Source: Symsagittifera roscoffensis (Eukaryota; Xenacoelomorpha; Acoela; Convolutidae). Taken from it: a stretch of DNA of 64,000 nucleotides. The position numbers and the translations under genes are program-made. The notes beneath the pieces were generated by a model. That model did not search any database and was not told the origin of the DNA. It saw nothing but the letters and a program-made list of their open reading frames with translations. Where the stretch lies: NCBI RefSeq assembly GCF_963678635.1, contig NC_087065.1, forward strand, positions 21,951,480 to 22,015,479. The letters are read 5' to 3'. Shown in pieces: positions 10,805 through 22,100 of the stretch. Position 1 is the stretch's first letter. Every line of letters begins with the position of its first letter.

Positions 10805-13800
10805 TAAAAATGCACCTGGCTGACGGCCAAATTAAGTAATTTTTTCATTGTCCCTTTGCTCTTGCCGATATTTGTTCCTGCTCAAACAATTTTTAAACAG
10901 CTGTATCAATTTTTACCTCGGGTGAGACATTAGTGAGGGAATTTTTCCCATCAAGAGAAATTACATACTCAACGGACTCAAAATAAGTGTTTTCAACTAT
11001 CCTCCTGCCAGCCTCCTGCAGTTGGAGCCCCCAAAAATCTCCAAGAAACAAGCTTCAATTTGTCATATGAAATACCAGGTGGTCATAGGACTGGTCTGGT
11101 GTGTCTACTCTGTGTAGTTTGACCAAAAGTTTTTATTGATCTTTTTCAGTCTGTTTTACTATTGAGTCAGCTCAGTTTTTGCTGTTTTTCGAGCAACCAT
11201 ACAATATTTGATGGAAAAGCTATTTTCTTCACTACACAGAAACCAACTGTCTCTTCAAATGGCGCTGCCACTGGCCAGTTGCACTGGAGATACTGTCTCG
11301 CCACTTCTGTGCCTTTGTCCGATGGTGTCTATTTGACCCGTTTTTGCTTTTGCATGGGCCTCAATCTCTCAAAGAGTTTTCCCGGGGACTCTCTGGTGTT
11401 TGAGATATGAAAGGAAGATGTCGATATCAACAAAAAAGGTATCTCACTGAATTTATCCGTGAGTAGATGTTTTAGTCCCAATGACAAAAATCTTGGTCAC
11501 AGTGAAAAAAGCTTCTATAGTAGAACCCTTATTTTTTCGTATTTTTCAAATTGTTTTACCAGATGCAAGTCTTCGTTTTGTTGATTATTTTATCTGATTG
11601 CTCTGCATAAATTTATATAATCAACGGAGATCGAGAACTTTATAATTGGTGTCTTGAAATTTCTATGACATCAAATACAACTAAATGCAAATTTTAGGGG
11701 AATCTTATCGGTCCAATGGAATAACACTGAACTGCTGTCACAACTGACCTAAAAGGCCTCATTATAATTTCAAAGCTAACATGGTTTGAAAACTAAAGAC
11801 GTGCGTTAAAGGCAAACAAATCCTTCTTCCAATTAAAACGGAATATATCTTCAATTTGTTCTTGAGTCAACAAACTCCACTCATATACAGACTATATGGG
11901 CCCAATAATAAATTACTGTTCAATAGCTTGGTCACCAAGTAAAGTAAATATGTTAAAATTTGAATGTATTTGAGAAAAAGGCATCGAGGTGCATGCTAAA
12001 TTTGATGTTTATCTATAAGAAATTTTAGTTCAGGCTTCACTATCTTGCCACGTTTAAGCTTTTTCAACCTATTATTTTTGCATGTTTAAGCTATATCGAA
12101 TATTTCAATGGTTAGGAATTGTTTTTCGATTTTTTAATTTGATTTTAGCTGTTATTTTACCAAATTTAAACTAAGCATTCCAATATCAAATTAGGGGTTG
12201 CGAATTTGGCCTCCAGTTTTGAATAACCGAATCATTTTAGTTAGCGAGATAAGTTGATTTTTGAGATGTTTTCAAAAATTTTAAGAAATTTCAATTAACA
12301 ATTAAATTTACAAAACTTGAAGTTCCCAACCTTGTAGTTGGGCGCTGTCAGAGTACTCAAAGGAGTCAAAAATCTTGCCTCCAAATATGACTGTTCAAAT
12401 CCTTGTAGTTTTCGAGATTTGACGTTTTGTGTGATTTTTTCAAAAAAAATTTCAGAAAACTTTTATTAATTTTTTTAAAGCAAAATCTGAATTTCCCAAC
12501 CCTGTAGTTGGGTCCTGTCAGAGTAATCTCAAAGATTGCGAATTTTGCCTCCAAGTATGAATGCTCAATTCTTTGTAGTTTTCGAGAATGTGGATTTTAA
12601 CGATACCCGATTGACCAAACCGAAAACCCCTGTGTGTCTTTCTCTGTTTGTTCTGATTCCGTGCTCGTTGTCTCCTTGGCGTGTCCAGCACCTTTCTCCA
12701 GCACCACTTTCCCACTTGGCTGGTCACCTCTTCCATTCAAGTCTCCAGTGGTCCGTCGAGTGACCAAACAGAACACCCCTGTGTGCCCTATTCTGTTTGT
12801 TCTCGTCCGTGCTGGATGTCCCTTTGGCGTGTTCAGCACTTCTCGGGTTCCCTTCCTGAGAACCACTTTCCCACTTGGCTGTTCACCTGTTCCATTCAAG
12901 TCTCCTAGTGGTCCGGTGAAGTTGCAAGCTATCTGAAACCCCTTAAAAACGCCTCACACTCGGGCACCTGTATAAAGTTACTGATTTGATCGAAACGATC
13001 GGTCTTATTGGATAACAGTATGAATAAACTATTTCAATTAATATAAAGGTTTGATCCACTCAATCTGGAAGTCAAAGCCACTGTCCTTTTTATCTTTTAC
13101 GGTTTTTTGTTCCTTTCTCTATTTTTTGGATTTTTGTTTTGCTTTTTGTCTTTTGCTTGTCTTTTGTCCCCCTAGTTACCCCCCTTTACTCGGTTAGCTA
13201 GTCCTCGTTCGGAGAGCGTACCAGGAAATTTTCTCGAGTTTTCTTAAAAAGCTATCACGGTACAACCGGAAAGTTTATACGTTTCTGATGAACGGTACCA
13301 CCGGTACTCTAGCATGGGCATGTAACCCGGAGCTGTGTCAAGTGGGTTTGATCCCGTAGTCTTGATGTCGTAAAAACACCCAGGAGCGCCATAAAAGCAC
13401 TATGTAACAGTCGCCTACTTTAGTCACATATGAGGTTAAAGAAAAATAGGCCCTATAACCATTGGCTCAAGAGTCAGGGACACTATTTCTTGTGTTTTTC
13501 TACCTGAAACGGTCGGAGCCAATTCGGTTCACTTGCGACATGAGACTAAAATCTTTGTTACAGCTTAAAGGCCACTACCAAAACACCTCCCCCCCCCACT
13601 CTAGAAAATAAGAACTTCACCATACTTAGTTCTCAAAATACCCAAAAAACGCAAACGCCAGTAAAAACAGGGTCGGAATGATCCATATAGCTACTTTATA
13701 TTAGACAGTGGAACTTTGATCCAATTCAGATGGATCAACCTAAAACTCTCCTTATCTCAACATAATAATATTAAACACACTCAAGAAATATAAATAGGGC

Positions 13801-14210
13801 ACTAGCATACCGGCACACTTTAGAATTGGAGTAACTAAATTAACCAAAAACTTTAGCATAAATGGGTAATCAAGTTTAACTCAAGAAGTTTTGAATAAGT
13901 CAGTTTTAACCCCATAAACAAGTTTTGGTACTGGACCATTGGGAGACTTCGTTTGTCCAGCTTTCCACCGAAGGTTCACTCTGGTCAGCTTCTAATCTAT
14001 CTCTTCTTTATTCGCGATTGCTCTGCGTTCTGTTTCGAACAAGACAGCTCTACTCTCGCGATTAGCAATTTACCGCTGCTTTTTCGACTACTTTCCCGCG
14101 ATTGTAATTCGGTTCTTCTGATATTTTTTTCTGATATTTTCAGTTGTCGCGAGAAACATGAGCATGACATGCTCAATTCGACTTTTTGCAAAAATTTCAA
14201 TTTACCCCAA
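10805..14210. repeat. 3,405-bp tandem duplication, copy 2
   Basis: Second copy of the block at 7400-10804. Differences seen include T/C at 7644/11049, G/A at about 8120/11525, G/A near 8757/12162, G/A near 9828/13233, C/T near 10274/13679, and one extra C in a C run near 10190/13595. The copy ends where the satellite array begins, at 14211. Such low divergence means a very recent event or an assembly artefact in which two haplotypes are placed in series. Confidence 0.93.
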
Positions 14211-15995
14211 AATTACGTTTTTTGCAAATATGACCGACTGGCACAAAACATGACTGCTCAATTCTTTGTAGTTTTCGGATGTGAGGTTTTTTGTGATTTT
14301 TTTCAAAATTTTTCAGAAAACTTAAATTATTAGTCTTTTTCAAAAATCTGAAATTCCCAACCCCATAAATGGGTACTGTCAGAGTACTATCAAGGATCGC
14401 TAATCTTGCCTCCAAATATGACTGCTCAAATTCTTGTAGTTTTCGAGATATGACGTTTTTTGTGATTTTTTCAAAAAGTTTTCCGAAAACTGATAATAAT
14501 TTTTTTCGCAACATCTGAAATTCCCAACCCTGTAGTTGGGTCCTGTCAGAGTAATCTCAAAGATTGCGAATCTTGCCTCCAAATATGACTGCTCAATTCT
14601 TTGTAGTTTTCGAGATGTGACGTTTTTTGTGATTTTTTCAAAAAATTTTCAGATAACTTAAATTATTATTCTTTTTTAAAAATCTGAAATTTCCAACCCT
14701 GAAGTTGGATACTGTCTGAGTACTATCAAAGATCGCAAATCTTGCCTCCCAATATGACTGCTCAAACCATTGTAGTTTTCGAGATAAGATGTTTTTTGTT
14801 ATTTTTCAAAATTTTCAGATAATTTTATTTATTTCTCAAAATTTGAAAATCTCAACCTTGTAGTTGGGTGCTGTCAGAGTACTCTAAGGAGTTACAGATC
14901 TTGCCTCCAAATTTGACTGCTCACTTTTTTGTAGTTTCTGATATATGACGTTTTTTGTAATTTTTTCAAAAATTTTCACTAAACTTAAATTATTATTTTT
15001 CTTCAAAAGTCTGAAATTCCCAACCTGTAGTTAGGTCCTGTCAGAGCACTCTCAAGGATTGCGAATCTTGCCCCAAATATGACTGCTCACTTCTTTGTAT
15101 TTTCCGAGATAAGACGTTTTTTTGTGATTTTTTCAAAATTTTCAGAAAGTTTAAATTAATTTTCAGAAAGTTCTTTTACCAGACATGTCGTCTTGAGAAT
15201 GCACTTAGGATAGATTTGCGAAATTGGTCTGGACTGAAAGGCGCCCTGCTCAAAGTGTTCTGGAACAAATTTGCACTCTATGACGAAAGGAATAAATGCA
15301 CATGGAAGCTTGCATGTGATTGTGCGAGAAACAATTGTAGAACTAGACTCGCGATATGAGACGTGAAGGATGACAGGGGCCTGGACCCCTTGTGGAAACA
15401 TTACATCCCTACTACTACTACTACTAATTACTATTTTAAAAATTTGAAATTCCCAGCACTACAGTTCGGTGTTGTCAGGGTAATCTAAAGAGTTGCAAAT
15501 CTTGCCATATGCGACTGCTAAACGCGACTGCTCAAATGCTTTTAGTTTCCGAGATGTGACGTTTTTTGATTTTTTCACAAAGATCTTATCTACAAAGAAA
15601 TTCAAAATTCAACTACTAACTTGATGAAGATACAACCTTATTTTCAGCGTACACCAAGGCGTCTCAAATCTTGCCTCTTAATATGAATGCTCAAATCCTT
15701 TTAGTTTCCGAGATAAGACGTTTTTTTTTAAATTTTTTTTCGGGAACTTAAAATAAATTAACAAAATTTCGGATTCCTAATTCTATAGTAGGGTGCTCTC
15801 AGGGACTCTCAATGGTTGCAAATCTGGCCTCAAAATTTCTCCAGAGGCCCATTAAGTTTTTGAAATGACGCTTTTAAAATGGAATTTTAAAAAAATGTAA
15901 AAGTTCGAAATTACCAATCCTGTAATTGGGTGCAGTCAGATCAGAGTACACTAAAAGTTTGCAGATGTTGTTTCCAATATATGCGGTTTTTCATG
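14211..15995 (+). repeat. Satellite array, ~165-bp monomer
   Basis: About ten monomers are marked by a CCCAACC-type start at roughly 14356, 14523, 14693, 14851, 15019, 15451, 15775 and 15912, with more decayed units between. Each carries a short inverted pair (CCCAACC ... GTTGGG), then CTGTCAGAGTA, CTTGCCTCCAAATATGACTG, TTGTAGTTTTCGAGAT and GACGTTTTTTGTGATTTTTT. Monomers become more diverged toward the F-box gene promoter. Open frames of 60-105 codons within it are products of the periodicity, not genes. Confidence 0.93.
15165..15430 (+). mobile_element. ~265-bp insertion interrupting the satellite array
   Basis: Sequence unlike the satellite interrupts a monomer just after a truncated TTTCAGAAAGTT. 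It is less AT-rich than its surroundings and ends in (CTA)n at about 15404-15426. On the + strand it reads as about 54 sense codons (starting TCRLENALRIDLRN) before a stop near 15360. On the minus strand an 81-codon frame also runs through. The trinucleotide tail at one end would fit a target-primed insertion of a retroposed or LINE fragment, which I infer. No family was recognised. Confidence 0.45.
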
Positions 15996-16040
15996 AGTTG
16001 TCGAAAAATTTCGAAGCACCGAAGGTGCGTTAAACGGTAG

Positions 16041-16048
16041 TATATAAA
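16041..16048 (+). promoter_or_regulatory. TATA box of the F-box/LRR gene
   Basis: TATATAAA lies 99 bp upstream of the ATG at 16147, a suitable place for a start site near 16070 and a ~75-nt leader. It follows the last satellite monomer by less than 60 bp. It is the only good TATA match in the 200 bp before the gene. Confidence 0.6.
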
Positions 16049-16146
16049 GAATGGGAGTCACAAACCCTTGGGTAGAATATCTTTCCAAAAGTCTCAACTA
16101 CTACTTGAGCAAAACCGATTGTGTTTGTCGACTTTCAGGCTAGATC

Positions 16147-19100
16147 ATGCTGCAGAACCTCCCAGAATCTCTATTTGTAAAAATAATTAAATTTCTTCCT
16201 CTCGTAGAGCTTACAAGAATGCGAAGGACATGCATGAGATATAATGAGCTTATTAAAACAACAAGGTGTCTCTGGAGAAATACGAGAATTTTCACACCCG
16301 ATGCTTTTGATAGTCTAGAAGACGAAAAATTTTATTGCGACAGTTTAATATCATTTGCAGGTAGCATTCCACGAGATGTTATTGTAGAAATCAGTTGGAA
16401 AATTTCACCATCTTTATCGAGTTATTTGCTCCGACTTCTCTGGCTCTGCACTGAAAGCTTGGTTTATCTAGATGTCTATAGCGAGGAATTGACTGATGCT
16501 CTCGTTGAACTCATCTGCGAGCATATGTCAAATGGATTGGTTCACTTAGGAATCACAGGATCCCCTTATATCACTGAAAAATTGTTCTCATTCATCCTCA
16601 ATAAGCCCTGTCGCCTAACCAGTGTTGGTAGGTTTCTTCTTATTTAATCGCATTCTCATTAAAAAGTTCAATATATGATGATTCAATTATCTTTTTGATA
16701 GATTTCTCGTATAATAATCTGCTGGGGAATGACGGTTTTGCCGATTTTGTCAGGAGCATTGAAAGTGATCTGAAGTCAGTTGTTCTGCGCGACGTATGTG
16801 ACGTGACAGATTTTTCGTTGGAAGCTCTTGTCGAGATGCATGGTCATTGTCTGGAACGTTTACATATAGATGGCGAAAAAATCTCCACTCAATTTTTCAA
16901 AGAAATTGTGAAAGTAAGTTCAAAAATGAAGTTTTAAGTAATCCTCAAGTCGTATGTGGGTGGAATAGAAGGCAAAACAATAAAAGAATCACTACATAAA
17001 ACGCAGTTGATGAAAAGTATTAATTGTTCCGATTACCCAAGTAGTAGTTTTTTCCAGCCAGTTTTGACTACCTCAAGAAAGCTCGTAGAGCGTCAAGTGG
17101 TATCATATTAATGCCCTATTAGTAGTGATTCGGATTCTTGAAAAATAATAAATTCTTCTCAGTGTCAAGAAAAATTGGTCTGAATATTTTCTATTTCCAA
17201 ACTACATTAGGCGATTTTTTTTATTAGAGGCTGACCGCCCGACCTTAGCTCTACTAGAATTCTAACGCTATACGTTAACGCTTGCTAATACTTGCGAGCT
17301 TAAGTGTGTTATTATGAGCCTTCTTTTTTCTAATCTAACTCGCAAATACAAGTGTTCATTAAAATGTTAACTTATTTGGTGACACTTTTGCTATAATCAC
17401 GATCTGTCATAAGCATCTGTTCAGAAGAATTTCATAGTATCTGTTCTCAGCTTTATGTGTGGCGAGTGTTTGTTATTTATTAAGCGTCCGTGGCTGAGTG
17501 GTTAGTGAGTGATACTCATAATCTCTAGGTCGCAGATCGAATCCGTTACGTAGCCGAATTTATAATAATTCTAGGTTTATTTCTACTTTTTTAGTGCTGC
17601 TTTTTGCCGTGGTGTGACTAGTGTTTGCGAAAAGCAGCTTTGCCTCTGTGTTGAATTAGTGTTACCGCTTTTTTAAGACTTGATGAACATAGTTAAGACT
17701 CCTATATAGGTCGCGATGTTTTTCGTTCGTTTTTTTTTAAGGAAAAGTTGTCAAATTTGTTCAGGCTCAATTTTTTTCGCGGTATGACTTTTGATTTCTT
17801 TCTAAGTTCAGTTCATAAATTTCGTTTAGTTTCATCATGGAAGGCAGCTTATATTATCGAACTTCGGAAGTTAAAAGGACACGAAAACCATGATTGAATT
17901 CTTAGTTTCGAGAATGGAATATTATTTTTCAGATTTCCCAGCGAAATAAAAAATTATTTTTGGCCCAGTTTTCTCAAATTGGGTTATTTTTATCGACAAA
18001 GTGCCAGTGAAAAATTTTTCTAGAAATTCAAAAAGCTTTGAGAGCATCTATTTTTTTTCTTCGAATTTCGAAGTCAGTTTTTTTTTAATCGCAGAAATTC
18101 ATTTTTTGGTCAAACAATTTGATTTTGCGAACTCCGAACATGCTAAATGGACACTATTTTGTCAATTGTTGAGAAAATAACCTACAATGATGTTAACTGG
18201 CCATAGGTGCCTTTAGCAATTTTTTGTTGGGCAACCAAAAATGGATCTCGTTAAATTATACTAAAGGGAAATCCTTTGGAAAAATTTGGCAACCAGAATT
18301 AGAAGGGGTGGGGGTCGCCTTTCCCTCGGCATGCTACTGAATTTAATACCTTAGAATTAGCTGATTAAAGATATCAATAGAATAAATGTTAATGCTAAGA
18401 AACATAAAATATACAAATGTTTTAACACTGAAAAGTTCAATATAAATACACATACTTAACTAAAAAACGTAAGTCACGCCGTTTATTGCATCAGTTTTTT
18501 AACGTATCTGAGTTTTGATTTATAAAGCGTAATCATGTAAAACGTCTACTCCTCTGACGTTTAATTGTATAAAAATTAATATCGTATAACGTATATCAAA
18601 AGACCCTTATTTTGCCAAATTATTGGCTTTGCTGGTGGTTTTTTTCGCGTTAGGCGGTTTGAGGGAAATACACAAATTCGAAAAAACAGGCTCGGATTCA
18701 AAAATCAAAATTGCATTTACTTGACTTCAACCGAAAGTCGAGAGCGTGCCTCCAAGTGCAATGAGATTTCTTGTAGTCTTTTACTTTTAAGAGTAAAAAA
18801 CGCAGTGAGTATTCTTATATAGGTCTTGCTGATTATTTTTCATGAAAAAGTTTTTAAATTTGTTCACCCTCAATGTCGATTTTTCGCGGTTTGACTTGTG
18901 ATTTTTTTTTAAGTCAGTGTAATTGTATAAAAATTGGTATCGTATAATGTATATCAAAAGACCCTTATTTCGCCAAAATATTGGCTGTGCTGTCGGTTTT
19001 TTTTTCGGGTAAGGCGGTTTGAGGGAAATACAAATTCGAAAAAAAAGGCTAGGATTCAAAAATCAAAATTGGATTTAGTTGACTTCAACCGAAAGTCGAG

Positions 19101-22100
19101 AGCGTGCATCCAAGTGCAATGAGATTTCATGTAGTCTTTCACTTTTAAGAGTAAAGAACGCAGTGAGTATTCTTATATAGGTCTTGCTGATTATTTTTCA
19201 GGAAAAAGTTTTTAAATTTGTTCACGCTCAATTTTGATTTTTCGCGGTTTGACTTGTGATATCTTTTTAAGTCAGTGTAATTGTATAAAAATTGGTATCG
19301 TATTTTGTATATCAAAAGAACCTAATTTTGCCAAATTATTGGCTTTGCTGTCGGTTTTTTTCGCGTAAGGCGGTTTGAGGGAAATACACAAATTCGAAAA
19401 AAACAGGCTAGGATTCAAAAATCAAAATTGGATTTAGTTGACTTGAACCGAAAGTCGAGAGCGTGCATCCAAGTGCAATGAGATTTCATGTAGTCTTTAG
19501 CTTTTAAGAGTAAAGAACGCAGTGAGTACTCTTATTTATGTCTTGCTGATTATTTTTCAGGAAAAAGTTTTTAAATTTGTTCAGGCTCAATTTTGATTTT
19601 TCGCGGTTTGACTTGTGATTTCTTTTTAAGTCAGTGCATTTGTGTTGTTTAAAGGAAGGCAAACTCCACTATCATACAGCGAAATTGTAAAGGTCACGAA
19701 AAACGTTATGGACTTCTAATTTCGAAAATGGGAAATTATTTATTAGATTGCCCAGCGAACTAAAAGTTTTACCTTTTGATCCAGTTTTCTCAAATTGGGT
19801 TAATTTTAACAAAAAAAGTGTGTAACATAAATTTCTACAAATTGAAAGAGCCTTAGGGCCATTTATTTTTTCTTCAAAACTCTGTCAGTTGGCTATGTTT
19901 GTGTCATATGCCGTATATCGTGTTCTATGAACTGTACTATATGAATTTTTGTTTGATTGAGTTACTCTTCAGTCGTGTACAAATCTTTCTCCAGACATTT
20001 GAACTTAACCTTAAGCAATAGACCTTGCATCAATAGACTTAATTTTTGAAAAGAAACAGTAAATGAGATGAAATCAAACAAGGATAATGTTCATATATAA
20101 AGTGAACAACAATGGATCAAATACTCTTGTGCTTTTTGGTGCCTTTTTTGTTGGAACATTTACAGCCTTTTGATAGCATGTGCTTTGACATTTCATGAGT
20201 AATCGGTTAACATAGTTGATGCATTTTTAATTCGCCAAATGAACCGAAAAAGCTATTTGTTTCAACAAACATAATGATAAAAACTCAATTTTAAAAATTT
20301 TCTACCTCCAAATTATTCAAAATGCATAATTTATACATAATATTTACTTGCAAAGTTAGTGTGGATGCCTTCAGTTTGTTATTTTCCAAATTATTACTTG
20401 CAAAATTGTGTCTATTTGTATTTGGTGCCAAATTTGCTGCATGGCATTGGCAGTTTATTAGCATACGTAGCTGTTTATTTGTGACGAGTGTTTGCTTATT
20501 GTTAAGCGTTCGTGGCCGTGAGGGAAGGTCGTGAGGCTCTAAACCTCGAGATCGTAGTTTTGAATCCCATATGTAAAAAGTTTACTAATTTGAGTTTTGT
20601 TTCTATTTGTTCTTGTTTTACTTTATAAAGCTGCTTTTTTATCGTGTTCTCGCAGGTGTTTACGAAGCACAGCTTTGCCTCTGTGTGTAAAAAAATTTTT
20701 CTCGCTGCTTTGCTTTGATGAAAACTCTAGCCCCCAAGTTTTCAGGGAAATTTGAATCAAATGCCTTGAAAGATCTAATCAAGCTTCTCGTTCAATTTTT
20801 TGAGATTGCATTTATTCCCGAATACTTTTTGTGACTAAGATAAGTGTACCTTGAATTGAGAAGTTTTGTCGATATCCATATTCAAAAGGCATCATTACTT
20901 GATAATATTTCAAAGCTCAGTTATTTGCGCATAAAAAAACGGTATCAGAAAATTTTATACGTTTCGATCATTTTGTGGATCCAGGGGATGATATTAAAGA
21001 GCGGTGTTATATTTGCTTTTATAAGCTCAGACGGAATGATCAGCTCTTCAATACATCGTCATAATTGCAAATGTTAAATGAGGATAAATGTTCACTTGCC
21101 ATCAGCTCTGGTCCACGGAAGTACAGTTAAAGGTCCAAGAGGTTTTCTGATGTTTTTTTCTCAGATTGCGTCAAAGCGAAGCTTCATTGTCATATGCTTC
21201 GGAGAATCAAATAAGCAGAGAATCAAATAATTTCGGACTATGAATATCTAATATAACTGTGCGGAAAAGTGATCAAATTTGAACTGTATCAAAAGAAATA
21301 AGTTTTTATTTCTGTATTTTCACTCATAGCTTAATGAATTTGTGATTTCATAAGGGCGTCTAGTCTTGTGTCAATTTTTTGACAATAAATTTTTAATCCA
21401 TATGGCGTGATAATGTTTGCGCATTTTTTCTTTGATTTGCCAAACAATTGAAACTTTTTTCCTCTGTTTTCTCTTCACAACTTTAAAACTAACCATTCTT
21501 CAAATCAAACTAAGCCATATTGTTCTTTATTAAACAGGCTAAGATCATATTTGTTTGAGAGTCTCTCTTGTTGGCTTATATGTAAAATAATTGCCGCCTT
21601 TTTTCTTAGAAGTGGCCAGCTTTCTTTCATTTTTTTTGGCCAGCTTTCTTAAATTGCTATCATGAAAAAGTTTTTTTAATTAACTTTTCGTACAACGCCG
21701 AAAATTGAACTGAATATGTTTTTAGCTAATGTGTGTTTTTAAAAGTCAATAAAGGTAGTGTAAGTCGTTATGATTTTTTTCGGGAAAAGTTAACATTTGT
21801 TTATGCTCAATTTTGAATTTTGATTTTTCTCGGTTCGACTTTTGATTTCTTTACACTTGCAAGGTAAGATAGTAATTAACCCAGTAAGAAATTGTGAAGT
21901 TGCTTTATTTATGAACCTCATGAGCTTAGAGGTAACGCGGTTGCTGGTGTGCCCGAAGGGCTGGGATACGAGTCCCAGGCCGACCTTTTTTCAATATGGA
22001 TGAAATTTGCAATGCAATTGAACCGTAGGACTTTTGTTTGTCTGCTTCCTTTTTGTCGGCTTATTTGCCGAATCGGGGAATCATGTTCCACTTTTACCTA

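Noticed and set aside
14197-15401. Several 60-105-codon frames before the F-box gene
   Set aside because: All but the frame in the insertion at 15165-15430 are made of satellite monomers and reflect the repeat period.
14211-15995. Regular spaced repeats that might suggest a CRISPR array
   Set aside because: The monomers are contiguous at ~165 bp, diverged, without spacers, and lie in animal DNA.
17486-17560. A functional tRNA gene
   Set aside because: A and B boxes are good, but no paired acceptor stem or complete cloverleaf is present, and related decayed heads occur nearby, so it is a SINE head.
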